Source: Dokdonia sp.
GTDB lineage: Bacteria; Bacteroidota; Bacteroidia; Flavobacteriales; Flavobacteriaceae
NCBI GenBank assembly: GCA_020630915.1
Contig: JAHDIF010000012.1
Location: 1-64,000 of the forward strand
Direction: 5' to 3'
DNA length: 64,000 nt
A program made the translations under genes and the position numbers. This document shows positions 18,278 through 27,961 of this stretch, piece after piece. The notes under the pieces are model-generated. The model was given only the letters and a program-made list of their open reading frames with translations, ran no database searches and had not been told where the DNA came from. Position 1 is the first letter of the stretch. Each line of letters starts with the position of its first letter.

Positions 18278-21200
18278 TAGAAATTGTTTTTGGCTACACG
18301 CAAGCACTTGATTAATATGGCATCAATTTCATCAAAACTGATTTCAATACCTAATTGGCTTCTTTTGCCGATTAGGTAATCTTCAATTTGATTTTCCATT
18401 TTATTCTGAATGTCGACATTCTTTTTCCAATCTGTGATGATGAGGCTACTTACGATTTCTTCTATTTCAACACCTGCCTCTGCTACTTTTTGTTTGCTTA
18501 GCTCTTTGTCTAATTTTTTATTCAACACTTCATTTAATGCGCCATAAAAGGCTCTTGCACGAGGCTTGTTTTGTACCGATTCTGGAATCCCGTCCTGATA
18601 GCCGTTCTGTAAATCGTCACGTGTTTTTTGCATTGCTTCGAGGTATTCTTTTTCAGTAAGTCTACCATCGTAAAAGTCTTTTATGGTTTGCTCAATCAGG
18701 TCTGAGAATTTTTTGTAAAAAGCCTCATCTTTCTCCATATTTTCGGTAATGACCTTTTTCATTTGGTGCGCTATAAAGTCTGCTTTAGAAGCTGGTGTTT
18801 TACCGTAACTTTCTAATGCTTCTTGCACCATATTTTTGTCAAAAATATTTACATCACGAGATAGTACCTGTACATTATCGGCATCGATATAGGTGTCTAA
18901 TAGCTTACGTACACGTGGTTCATATTCTTTATAAGATACTTTTTCGGCATAGCGGAATTGCACCGATAGACGTAAACTTTGGAATTTCTTTAATTCGCTT
19001 TTATAAAAGCCAATTTGCTCTGTAGTAAATTCATTATAAAAGTCGTCTGAAGCTAATGCGGTTTGGAGTATTCTAGCAAATGCAGAAACACGGTCGTAAA
19101 ACTGATCACGAATGTCTTTATCTGCTATATGTCTTTCTAGCGCTTCAATGTCTTTTTTGTCATAAACGCCTTTAAAAATATCCCAAACCTCTGCGTGACG
19201 TATAGGAACTTTGCGTATTTCATCTTTTACATCAACTACGGTGTTTTTTAAATCTTCTTCATCAAAATCCTCTAAAGCACTGTACTCTGTTAGTGCCTCA
19301 TCAAGTTTTCCTAAAATACCTACGTAGTCTATAATATGGCCATACTCTTTACCTTCAAATAGACGATTTACTCTTGCAATAGCTTGTAATAAGTTATGTG
19401 CTACTAGTGGTTTTGCTAAATATAGAACCGTGTTTCTCGGTGCATCAAAACCTGTTAGTAATTTGCTGACTACGATAATAAGTTCAACCTCCTTGCTATC
19501 TTCTTTAAAACGCTGAATTACATCTGTTTCATACGCTTCTTGGTCATTAAATCGCTCTAGAATTTGTTTCCAATACGTTTGCGATTCACTAGAGCTTTCT
19601 GACCACACATCATCATTGTCTTGTCTGCTATCTGGTGGCGTAAAAACTACTCGTGTATTAATTCTAAGAGAAGGGTCTGTTTGTGCTTCAAAATACTTTT
19701 GGTATTTGATGGCTACATCTATTCTGGGAACAGCCAACTGTGCTTTGAATCCTGTGTTCTTCCAATTATCCCTAAAATGTTCTGAGATGTCATAGGCTAT
19801 TTCTTCAATCACATTATCAGACTCGTAGATCTTGGCTATGGTGGCGAACTTCTTTTTTAAATCTTTACGCGCCTCCTCATTTAGAGGTGCAGCAAGACGT
19901 TCAAAACCTTTGTCTATTTGTTTTTTATTGATACTTAATTTTGCAGAACGCCCTTCATACAATAAGGGTAAAACGGCTCCGTCTTTTACCGCCTGGTCTA
20001 TGGTGTATTTATGAATAAACCCGCCGAATTTTTTAGACGTACTTTTTTGGGACTTCATTAAAGGCGTTCCTGTAAACCCAATGTAAGACGCATTAGGTAC
20101 GATACGTTTCATATTTGCGTGCGCAGAACCGTATTGACTACGATGACTTTCATCTACGAGGACAAAGATGTTTTGTGATTCATCTTTAAACGAAGCTCTT
20201 TTTGTGGCCACCTCAAACTTATCGATAATGGTGGTAATGATTTCGTTGCCCTTGTCTTGTAAAAGCTCTACAAGGTCGTTACCGCTTTTTGCTTTTTTAA
20301 CGTGCTTGCCACAATTAACAAAGGTTTTAAAGATTTGTTTGTCTAGGCTAATTCTATCGGTCACGATAATCACTCGAGGCGACTCTATAGTCGTATCTAA
20401 AGCTAAAGCTTTGGATAGCATTACCATTGTTAAGGATTTACCACTTCCTGTGGTATGCCAAATGACACCACCTTGACGGTTTCCGTCTTTATTTTTGGTT
20501 TTGACACGTTGTATGGTTTCTTGTACGGCAAAGTATTGCTGATACCGACATATTTTTTTGTCTGGCCCATCAAATACAATGTATTTATAGGCAAGGTCTA
20601 ATAGTCTTTTGGGATTACACAACGCATACATACCTTTGTCTTGCTCTGTGACTAAACGGTCTTCTGGAGTGGTATGGTTAGTTTTCTTTTTGAGCAGTTT
20701 TGCAATTTCACGCTCAACCTCTTCTTTCCAAACTGACCAGAACTTAGCAGGCGTACCTGTAGCTGCATATTTTACTTCATTGGGATGTACTGCCAATAAG
20801 AGCTGTGCGTAGTAAAACAATTTAGGAATACCACCATCATCTTTTTGGTTACGGATGTTTTGAGAAATGGCCTCGTCTATAGAATCGTTTTTATCACGAC
20901 GTTTATTTTCAATGACTACAAAGGGAATCCCATTTACAAAGAGTACAATATCTGGACGGCGTTTGCCTTTACCACCTTCTACCTCAAATTCTTCTGTGAC
21001 GTGGAAGACGTTATTTTCTGGGTGTTGCCAGTCTATGTAATTTACCGTGTAGGCTTTACGGTCGCCTTGTACGGTCTCGTTAAAGCTTTTACCTAGGGTG
21101 ATTAAATCATACACACGCTCATTGGTTTGTACCAAACCTTCATTAGGTATATTTTTAAGCGCATTAATAGCGCCTTGAATACTACCCGTAGAAAATTGAT

Positions 21201-21396
21201 AGGATTCTCCTTTGTATGTAAATGCGTTAATTTTTGCTAACTGCGTAGCGAGCACATCGTCTAAAATGACATTGGTATACATCTCGTTACGTGCCTGAAA
21301 CACTTCATCTGGAGATAGGTAGTGCCAACCCATTTTTTGCAATAGGGAAAGGGCAGGTTTTTGGGAGTCGTTGTATTCTGTGTAGTTTACTGTCAT
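18277..21396 (-). CDS. hsdR: type I restriction enzyme, R (endonuclease/translocase) subunit
   Basis: A 1039-residue HsdR that translocates and cuts DNA at distance from the recognition site. The N-terminal PD-(D/E)xK nuclease reads RRPDIVLFVNG then VVIENKRRD, giving Asp149, Glu163 and Lys165. The SF2 motor has Walker A TTGSGKS (Lys320), DESHR, GFTGTPL and the motif VI-like QAIARVNRLFEGK. All catalytic motifs are intact, so the enzyme should be active. Transcription comes from the hsdM side. 298 bp with no gene separate it from the AlbA_2 gene upstream. Confidence 0.97.
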   Translation of the reverse strand: MTVNYTEYNDSQKPALSLLQKMGWHYLSPDEVFQARNEMYTNVILDDVLATQLAKINAFTYKGESYQFSTGSIQGAINALKNIPNEGLVQTNERVYDLITLGKSFNETVQGDRKAYTVNYIDWQHPENNVFHVTEEFEVEGGKGKRRPDIVLFVNGIPFVVIENKRRDKNDSIDEAISQNIRNQKDDGGIPKLFYYAQLLLAVHPNEVKYAATGTPAKFWSVWKEEVEREIAKLLKKKTNHTTPEDRLVTEQDKGMYALCNPKRLLDLAYKYIVFDGPDKKICRYQQYFAVQETIQRVKTKNKDGNRQGGVIWHTTGSGKSLTMVMLSKALALDTTIESPRVIIVTDRISLDKQIFKTFVNCGKHVKKAKSGNDLVELLQDKGNEIITTIIDKFEVATKRASFKDESQNIFVLVDESHRSQYGSAHANMKRIVPNASYIGFTGTPLMKSQKSTSKKFGGFIHKYTIDQAVKDGAVLPLLYEGRSAKLSINKKQIDKGFERLAAPLNEEARKDLKKKFATIAKIYESDNVIEEIAYDISEHFRDNWKNTGFKAQLAVPRIDVAIKYQKYFEAQTDPSLRINTRVVFTPPDSRQDNDDVWSESSSESQTYWKQILERFNDQEAYETDVIQRFKEDSKEVELIIVVSKLLTGFDAPRNTVLYLAKPLVAHNLLQAIARVNRLFEGKEYGHIIDYVGILGKLDEALTEYSALEDFDEEDLKNTVVDVKDEIRKVPIRHAEVWDIFKGVYDKKDIEALERHIADKDIRDQFYDRVSAFARILQTALASDDFYNEFTTEQIGFYKSELKKFQSLRLSVQFRYAEKVSYKEYEPRVRKLLDTYIDADNVQVLSRDVNIFDKNMVQEALESYGKTPASKADFIAHQMKKVITENMEKDEAFYKKFSDLIEQTIKDFYDGRLTEKEYLEAMQKTRDDLQNGYQDGIPESVQNKPRARAFYGALNEVLNKKLDKELSKQKVAEAGVEIEEIVSSLIITDWKKNVDIQNKMENQIEDYLIGKRSQLGIEISFDEIDAILIKCLRVAKNNF

Positions 21397-21694
21397 AATT
21401 TAATTATTGCGCTTTCGCGAAAGCTAAAATGTAACTCGTAATTAGCTTTAACATATTGGTATGATTGTTGAAACTTTGTGGATAAGGAGAAATGTTTAGA
21501 TTTGCACTGTTCATAATACCAAAATAGGATTAATGAGCTTCGAAGTCCGACACATCCCGATATGTGCCGGATTTTGCGTTTTTAAGAGTTCTGTTATTAG
21601 TGTAATTTCTAAAATTTTCAAACTATCGGACATATTTTGATTAATAAACCTTTAATGTCTAATAGAATGTCCGATAAAATGTCCGATAGATGTA
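21397..21694. other. non-coding spacer with palindrome and 12-nt repeat
   Basis: No convincing gene. It holds an exact GCTTTCGCGAAAGC palindrome (21411-21424). Just after the AlbA_2 gene's stop there are three 12-nt units of the type AATGTCCGATAR (about 21656-21692), and an inverted TATCGGACAT lies nearby (about 21624-21633). Read on the minus strand the units encode LSDILSDILLDI, resembling repeats seen in AlbA_2-type proteins, so this may be decayed coding sequence. Confidence 0.5.
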
Positions 21695-23353
21695 TCATAT
21701 TGTTCGGTAGGTTCTCCACCTTCTTTCTCCAATTCCTTCAATTTTACCTTCTGCTATCATTTTATCCAATTGCCTTTTAATTCTTTTTTGATTAATTTCT
21801 TTACCTATTCTCTGATGCAAGTCTCCTATAGGACAAGGTTGATAGATTTTCAAATCCTCTAATATTAATTGTTCGAGCCTATGTGTTTCAATTTTTTTAA
21901 GGTCTGTTTTTCCTTTAAAATCCAATTGCTTGAGTAAAGTAGGATTCACGAAATACTCGGTTGCTTTAGTCTTTCCTGTGGAAAGGATAATTTCTTTTTT
22001 GAGTAAATTTCCTATCCAGTACTTTAAAGAATCTTCATTTCTTAGACTTAGTTTGTTACTTAAAAGGAGGGTTGGCATTGAGCCACTCTGAGCAATTAAA
22101 CCTAATGCAATTATTTCTTTTTGAGTAAGTGTAAAATCTTCATTAGCCTTGCTCATCAGGCGTACAACTTCGCTGTTCAAGATATTCTTAAGGATTGTCA
22201 CAACGACTCTATCATCCCATTCTTCAACGATAGGCTCTGGCTTTCCATTAAAAAGCAATACCTCATATACTTTATCATATCCACTACCTTCCTTTTCCAT
22301 TAATTTGAGGTCATAAAAAACTTTTGCAAGATGCGAATTACGATAAACTGACTTGCTAATAATATTAGAAGGCGTAACTCCTAAAGGCAATAAACCAGGG
22401 CTATGAATTTCCAATCGATCCGTATGTAAATTGATGAATATATCTCCTCTCATTGTGTAAACCCTATGCACTAAAGCATTTACAATAAGCTCTCTAATTA
22501 TTTCAAGATCATAATTTGGAATGTTTTTTCTAAAGAGGCCGTCAGAGACTTCTATGGACTCTTTCCAGTCTGGTAATGCAATAATTTCAGAAAGTAATTG
22601 TTTAGGATTTAAACTAAAGTCATCCCATATTACTTTATTGACCTTACGATCGTTCTCGTCGTATTTTATAAATTGAATCGCTGGCGCATAATATAAACTT
22701 GCCCTATCTCTGCGCTCACCTAACCACAAAACGCCCAAGTTTGTTAGAAAACCGTCTTTGACAAAAAAATAGTATTCCAATAATTCTTCTAGAGGCATTT
22801 GTTTTACAAACGCACTTACTCTATCCGAATTCTTAATGTCCCTTATGAAATCATCTATTCTTTCGGGCTGGGCGTTTTGATATGGAATTTTTCTAACTAC
22901 TTTCTCTTCCCATACAAAAGCTTGTTTTTCTGCCGCAACACGAGTAAGTTCATCTGGTAAAATAGGTTTTGATTCATCTGCCATTCTTATGTAATAACGA
23001 CCATTTGTCGTAGATGCAATTGTCTGTGCACTTCGTATTATTTCTAGCTTAATTAATTCACCCCCATTGGGTCTCACTATTTTGCTGGCTGTAATCGCTA
23101 CGCTATGGGTACGTTGAGGGATAGTCTTGATGATTTTTTTTATAAGAGCATCTGAAATTTTTTGGTCATTAGGCGGTTCGTTTTCCCCATCCTCTAAACC
23201 AATAAAAATGCAACCACCTTTACCGTTTGCAAAAGCAACGCAATCTTTAGCCAGCTCATCCCAGTCTGCCGTAATGCCTTTAACAATACGCAACGACTTT
23301 TGATCATAAGTGCTATTTTCTTCCATAGCTATTTTTTTGTGTTTTACCATCAT
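21695..23353 (-). CDS. AlbA_2-domain (Schlafen-like) ATP-binding protein with winged helix
   Basis: A protein of about 552 residues (start could be 23353, 23350 or 23326; the last gives MEENSTYDQKSLRIVKG). The N-terminal AlbA_2 domain shows CVAFANGKGGCIFIGLEDGE and later YYIRMADESKP. A GHKL-like middle region contains IRELIVNALVHRVY and EIHSPGLLPLGV. The C terminus is a winged helix (DLHQRIGKEINQKRIKRQLDK). Such proteins are often carried inside type I restriction operons, possibly as regulators or accessory defence factors. Function is inferred from context only. Confidence 0.85.
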   Translation of the reverse strand: MMVKHKKIAMEENSTYDQKSLRIVKGITADWDELAKDCVAFANGKGGCIFIGLEDGENEPPNDQKISDALIKKIIKTIPQRTHSVAITASKIVRPNGGELIKLEIIRSAQTIASTTNGRYYIRMADESKPILPDELTRVAAEKQAFVWEEKVVRKIPYQNAQPERIDDFIRDIKNSDRVSAFVKQMPLEELLEYYFFVKDGFLTNLGVLWLGERRDRASLYYAPAIQFIKYDENDRKVNKVIWDDFSLNPKQLLSEIIALPDWKESIEVSDGLFRKNIPNYDLEIIRELIVNALVHRVYTMRGDIFINLHTDRLEIHSPGLLPLGVTPSNIISKSVYRNSHLAKVFYDLKLMEKEGSGYDKVYEVLLFNGKPEPIVEEWDDRVVVTILKNILNSEVVRLMSKANEDFTLTQKEIIALGLIAQSGSMPTLLLSNKLSLRNEDSLKYWIGNLLKKEIILSTGKTKATEYFVNPTLLKQLDFKGKTDLKKIETHRLEQLILEDLKIYQPCPIGDLHQRIGKEINQKRIKRQLDKMIAEGKIEGIGERRWRTYRTI

Positions 23354-23385
23354 TTCGTTAACCTCAACAAAATGATATTTCCTTT

Positions 23386-24678
23386 TTAAACTTTAACCCT
23401 TCTCTCCCCAGTCAACAACTGCTGCATTAAGCCTTGTTTTTGTTTTTTTATTGATAACAGAACCTCTTTTAGATTAGTAATTTCTTTTTCAAAGGCTTTC
23501 AAAGTTTTGGAAATTACTTTCTGTTCTTCTATTGAAGGTAGTAGTAATTTAAAATTGCTCAACTTTTCTTTTGTTATTGTTTTTATCGTTCCTCCTGGAG
23601 CTATTTGTTTTTCTCTTTCGAAAAGTAGTTCTACAACATATGTGAAGAAAACTGTATCAATTGGTAATTTGTAATCTTTGAAAATTAAAAGTGTTCTATC
23701 TACATAAGCATCGTATTGAGTAATTGCAATTCTACCTATTGATCCTTGAATGGTAAGAACCACTGTGCCTTTTTTAACAAAAACACTTTGGTCTTGCGCT
23801 AATGCACTAATTTTTCTCTTTGTTTTTGTTTTAAGCCTCATATTATCAGCAACGTCATATACTTGTACAAAAGGCATCCCGTTATCATCATCATACCATT
23901 TGGCTAAGCCATAAGGTTGAGGAAAACTTCCACGTCTAAAGTTCGCGATATCTTTTAACCTCACTTCTTCCCACTCCTCAGTAAACCCAGCAAACCGCTT
24001 CTTCCCAGTAAGTAACTGCTGCATCAAGCCCTTTTTAAGGGCTTGCTTTTGGGCTATGAGTTGTTCTTGTGCGGCAATGGCTTTGTCCCAAATGTTGAGG
24101 ATGCTGGCTATTTTTTGTTGTTCTGGGAGTGGTGGTATAGCAATTTTAAAATTATTTATGTCTTTTGCAGAAATATGAGGTATACCAGAACTTGTTTTTA
24201 CTGAATCCACATATCTCAAAAAATAACTACTAGATATCCAATGCAGAAGAAAGTGTTGTGACATTTTAAACGTCGTTCTCAATCTTGCAACACGCTGAAC
24301 CAACAAAAGTGGTAAATATTCTTTTTCAACAATTGAATAATTACGTCCAACTAATGAACCGTCCATTGAAATTACAATGTCTCCATCTTCAAGTAGATAT
24401 TTTTCTACGTTGATTTTATTTGAGTTAACCCAAAACATTTCGTTTTTCTCGTCAAATCGAAGATTACCTTTCGTGATATTTATTCCACGGCACAACCTAG
24501 TTCCTTTACTTTCTTGATTAAATTCATCACTCTTGAAAGCAAAACCATTTAATTGATTAATAAAACCCTTAATTACATCGTAGTTCCAATCCTCAGGAAT
24601 CCATCCTAGTTTGGTTTTTTTGTAGCCTGATCTTGCTTTTTCTTTCGCGAAAGCGGTATTATTTGTAACTGCTTTCAT
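23386..24678 (-). CDS. hsdS: type I restriction enzyme, specificity subunit (two TRDs)
   Basis: A 430-residue HsdS with two target-recognition domains (about residues 20-190 and 235-400). Each is followed by a conserved helical spacer: LPPLPEQQKIASIL...KKGLMQQLLTGKKRF and PSIEEQKVISKTL...KQGLMQQLLTGERR. The near-identical ends of the spacers make it internally repeated, which permits domain shuffling. It starts directly after the rhuM stop. A 13/14 palindrome copy at 24641-24654 encodes FAKEK at the N terminus. Confidence 0.95.
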   Translation of the reverse strand: MKAVTNNTAFAKEKARSGYKKTKLGWIPEDWNYDVIKGFINQLNGFAFKSDEFNQESKGTRLCRGINITKGNLRFDEKNEMFWVNSNKINVEKYLLEDGDIVISMDGSLVGRNYSIVEKEYLPLLLVQRVARLRTTFKMSQHFLLHWISSSYFLRYVDSVKTSSGIPHISAKDINNFKIAIPPLPEQQKIASILNIWDKAIAAQEQLIAQKQALKKGLMQQLLTGKKRFAGFTEEWEEVRLKDIANFRRGSFPQPYGLAKWYDDDNGMPFVQVYDVADNMRLKTKTKRKISALAQDQSVFVKKGTVVLTIQGSIGRIAITQYDAYVDRTLLIFKDYKLPIDTVFFTYVVELLFEREKQIAPGGTIKTITKEKLSNFKLLLPSIEEQKVISKTLKAFEKEITNLKEVLLSIKKQKQGLMQQLLTGERRVKV

Positions 24679-25689
24679 CTATTCTTTCTTTTTAATTTTT
24701 TCAGCCAATGCTTTTAATTCCTCTAACTCTTTACGGTCTGCCTCTTCGGCTGCTGCTTTTTTACGTAGTTTATCATAAGTGACGTAATGCATACGTACTT
24801 TCTTTTCCATAGCCTTATGCGATATTTTGCCTTGCGTTTTAAGTACAGGAAACTCGTTGAAAGCGATGAGCTTGTCTAGGTTGTTTTGCCAGTAAGACAT
24901 CGTAAGGTCTTGCTGGTTTTTTACACGCAGCTCTGCTTGTTCTAGGAAAATCACTACCAGTCTGTTAAGGCTGTCTAGCTCATCTGCAACCAGGTAATTT
25001 TTTGCAGTAATGATATCTTGTTTGCGCACCACATTACCTTTCCAGTTGGTCAATCCCATATTGGGCTTACGGGCATCTGCTCTGGCAACGATAAGTTCTG
25101 CAGCAGTTTGCCTAGTGACGGCAAAGAGTAATTTGTTTTGTGCCTCTGCAAAAAACATTTGCGTCGCCTTGTCTGTTGGGTCATAATCACTACTCAAGCT
25201 AAAAAGGTCACGCACTTTCTGGTAAAAGCGTTTTTCACTCGCACGTATGTCACGTATACGCTCGAGTAACTCGTCAAAATAATCTGGACGACCGTCTGGA
25301 TTTTTAAGGCGTTCATCATCCATAATAAAACCTTTGCGCATATACTCGGCTAGGTTGCGCGTGGCCCATTGTCTAAACTGCACACCACGTTTACTCCGTA
25401 CACGGTATCCTATGGCTAGAATCATCTCTAAGGCATAAAAGGACACTTCATATTCTTTACCATCTGAGGCAGTTGTAAAGTAATTCTTTATAACTGAATT
25501 AGGGCTTAACTCTTTGTCTTCTAGTATTTTACCTATATGCTGACCAATGTTCTGTACAGAGGTGTCAAAAATTTCAGCGAGCTGTTTTTGATTTAGCCAT
25601 ACCGTATCATCACGTTCAAATAAAGCGACTGATGCTTTACCGTCGGTACTGGTGTAAATGATGATGTTATTTTGTTCGTTATCTGCCAT
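24679..25689 (-). CDS. RhuM-family protein within the type I RM operon
   Basis: A 336-residue protein of the RhuM family, named after a Salmonella pathogenicity-island gene. Visible signatures are the helix-turn-helix-like WLNQKQLAEIFDTSVQNIGQH (written as WLNQKQLAEIFDTS near residues 30-43), SFYALEMILAIGYRVRSKRG, FRQWATRNLAEYM and a Lys/Glu-rich C terminus. RhuM genes are commonly found between hsdM and hsdS in Bacteroidota. Molecular role is not established. It is one base from hsdM and directly abuts hsdS. Confidence 0.9.
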   Translation of the reverse strand: MADNEQNNIIIYTSTDGKASVALFERDDTVWLNQKQLAEIFDTSVQNIGQHIGKILEDKELSPNSVIKNYFTTASDGKEYEVSFYALEMILAIGYRVRSKRGVQFRQWATRNLAEYMRKGFIMDDERLKNPDGRPDYFDELLERIRDIRASEKRFYQKVRDLFSLSSDYDPTDKATQMFFAEAQNKLLFAVTRQTAAELIVARADARKPNMGLTNWKGNVVRKQDIITAKNYLVADELDSLNRLVVIFLEQAELRVKNQQDLTMSYWQNNLDKLIAFNEFPVLKTQGKISHKAMEKKVRMHYVTYDKLRKKAAAEEADRKELEELKALAEKIKKKE

Positions 25690-25690
25690 A

Positions 25691-27205
25691 TTAATACCCT
25701 AGTTCTTTTAAATGCTTGTTCATTTCTGCACGTACTTCTACGAGCTCGGCTTCCAGTTGTTCGATGTTTTTTTGGACCTCTGCAATATCAACAGGTTCTT
25801 CCTCTTCAAAAGTGTCTACATAGCGCGGTATATTTAGGTTGTAATCATTCTCTGCGACTTCGGCAGGAGATACCACAGCACTGTATTTATCTATGGTAGT
25901 AAATTCTCTATGTGTATTTACAATTTTATCAATATCCTGCTTGCGCAGTACGTTTTGCTTCTTACCATCGTCAAACTCCTTACTAGCATCTATAAATAGG
26001 ATGTCTTCCGTTTTTTTGGCCTTATTAAAAATGAGGATAGCTGCAGGAATACCTGTGCCATAAAACAGATTGGTTGGTAGGCCAATCACAGCTTCTAACA
26101 GATTTTCTTCTATAAGCTTCTTGCGTATTTTTTGTTCTGCGCTTCCGCGAAAGAGCACACCGTGTGGTACAATCACGCCCACTTTACCAGTAGGCAAGGT
26201 GGTTTCTATCATATGCAGGATAAAAGCGTAATCTCCTTTAGACTTAGGAGGTACGCCACGCATAAAACGCTTATAGCGATCTGCCTCTGCGTTCTCGTGC
26301 CCCCATTTATCTAAACTAAATGGTGGATTTGCCACAACAATGTCAAACTTCATTAAGGCATCTCCTTCCAGAAGTTTAGGGTTGTTTATGGTATCACACC
26401 ACTCAATTTGTGCGGCATCCATACTATGTAAGAAACAGTTCATTTTACTTAGTGCCCAAGTATCACCGTTACTTTCTTGGCCATACACCGCAAAATCGTT
26501 AGATGGACTTCCTTGTGCGTCTTTGGTTTCTTCGGCCACTTTTATAAGTAACGAACCCGAACCACAGGTTGGGTCAAAGATGCGATTTCCTTCTTGTGGA
26601 GCTACCAGTTTTGCTAACAGGCTAGACACTTCCTTAGGCGTAAAGAATTCACCGCCTTTTTTCCCTGCACCCGAAGCAAACTTCTCTAGCAGATACATAT
26701 AAGCTTCGCCCAGAATGTCTTGTTTTCCATCCCATAAGGAAGGACGAAAGTCTAATTCTGGCTTAGCAAAATCATTAATTAAGTTTTTTAAACGACGGTT
26801 ACGGTCTTTGGTTTGCCCTAGCTTGTCAGAGTTGAAACTGATGTTTCTAAAAACACCATCTAGTTTTTCAATATTTGCCTCCTCAATTTTTGCAAAGATG
26901 GTGTCGATTTTTTCACCTATGTCTGTATCGTTTCTGTGCTCGTAGATGTAATCAAAAGAACAGTTGGACGGCAACACAAAACGCTCTCTTTTTAACTTGC
27001 GCTGTATGAGCTCTTCATCATCACCGTAACGCACTTTAAGTTCGTTATAGTGGTCTTTCCACACATCACTGAGGTATTTAATAAACATAAAAACCAAAAT
27101 GTAGTTTTTATACTCTGATGAATCAAAAGCACCTCTAAAAGTGTCGCAAGCATTCCATAAGGCTGCGTTGATTTGTTCTTGTGTAGGTCGTATTTGTTCT
27201 GACAT
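25691..27205 (-). CDS. hsdM: type I restriction enzyme, N6-adenine methyltransferase subunit
   Basis: A 504-residue HsdM with an N-terminal helical domain (residues about 5-150) and an SAM-dependent methyltransferase core: the SAM site FDPTCGSGSLLIKV, and the catalytic motif IV VANPPFSLDKWG. The C-terminal coiled coil (NIEQLEAELVEVRAEMNKHL) would contact HsdS. It modifies adenine in the site read by HsdS. A variant palindrome (GCTTCCGCGAAAG) lies at 26141. It begins one base after the stop of a half-length specificity gene. Confidence 0.97.
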   Translation of the reverse strand: MSEQIRPTQEQINAALWNACDTFRGAFDSSEYKNYILVFMFIKYLSDVWKDHYNELKVRYGDDEELIQRKLKRERFVLPSNCSFDYIYEHRNDTDIGEKIDTIFAKIEEANIEKLDGVFRNISFNSDKLGQTKDRNRRLKNLINDFAKPELDFRPSLWDGKQDILGEAYMYLLEKFASGAGKKGGEFFTPKEVSSLLAKLVAPQEGNRIFDPTCGSGSLLIKVAEETKDAQGSPSNDFAVYGQESNGDTWALSKMNCFLHSMDAAQIEWCDTINNPKLLEGDALMKFDIVVANPPFSLDKWGHENAEADRYKRFMRGVPPKSKGDYAFILHMIETTLPTGKVGVIVPHGVLFRGSAEQKIRKKLIEENLLEAVIGLPTNLFYGTGIPAAILIFNKAKKTEDILFIDASKEFDDGKKQNVLRKQDIDKIVNTHREFTTIDKYSAVVSPAEVAENDYNLNIPRYVDTFEEEEPVDIAEVQKNIEQLEAELVEVRAEMNKHLKELGY

Positions 27206-27206
27206 T

Positions 27207-27824
27207 TTATAGTACGTTTAGTAATTGAGTTGTGGTTAATTTATTTTTTAAGGCAATGATTTTATGATTTAGCGCCAGCTCTATATTGTGTAAGCTTGCT
27301 AATTGAGCTATTTTATATTGTATTTCTAGTGATGGCAAAGTAATAGGAGCTTCTTCTAAAATAGGTTTGCTAATACTTTTAGTGTAGGTTCCTGTCTCGT
27401 TAGATTTGAAATAATTCTGTACCTCCGTTTGGTTGAGGTACCAGGCCACATAAAAAGGATTGGCTATTCTGGTGTCAACTTTAAGGACAAACAGAGCAGA
27501 GGAAGCTATTGTAGGAGTGTTATCAATTTCTTTAAAAACCAGTGAAAAATTGTTAGTTCCTTTTGCTATAAATAAGACATCACCAGTTTCAAGAAAGTAT
27601 TTATCTTTTATTTTTTCACGCTCCACAAGAGTGCAGTCTTGCCCAATTACGGTATAGTCATTTTCAAAATCTTTGAGTTGTATCACACGAACACCTCCAT
27701 TATGAATATGCTGAATTTTACCTCTAAAGGAGTACCCAGAAGATAGTCCTTTATAGCTTAAAATTGATTTTAAAGCCACTACTTTACTTTGCATACACTT
27801 AATTACATAATTACTATGATGCAA
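27207..27824 (-). CDS. half-length HsdS-like protein (single TRD)
   Basis: A 205-residue protein resembling half of a type I specificity subunit: one target-recognition domain (about residues 15-150) and one distal coiled-coil spacer (PSLEIQYKIAQLASLHNIELAL then KLTTTQLLNVL). The Met at codon 11 (start 27794, MQSKVVALKS) is an alternative start. It lies first in the operon, one base before hsdM, while a full two-TRD hsdS sits further down. It could dimerise as an alternative specificity subunit, or act as a regulator; both are inference. The sequence shows no truncation scar. Confidence 0.8.
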   Translation of the reverse strand: MHHSNYVIKCMQSKVVALKSILSYKGLSSGYSFRGKIQHIHNGGVRVIQLKDFENDYTVIGQDCTLVEREKIKDKYFLETGDVLFIAKGTNNFSLVFKEIDNTPTIASSALFVLKVDTRIANPFYVAWYLNQTEVQNYFKSNETGTYTKSISKPILEEAPITLPSLEIQYKIAQLASLHNIELALNHKIIALKNKLTTTQLLNVL

Positions 27825-27961
27825 ATATAGTAATATTTTAAATTTTAAACAATATTATTTATACATAATCTCTAGGATGTAAAAAAATATGTTTATCCAA
27901 AGGTTTGTAATATGGTCTTTCCCCTTTTTACATGAACCACTATTGTTGAGGCAGTTGGGTA

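Noticed and set aside
18795-20812. Several plus-strand open frames inside hsdR
   Set aside because: They lie opposite a well-supported gene with all motifs intact and have no family-like sequence.
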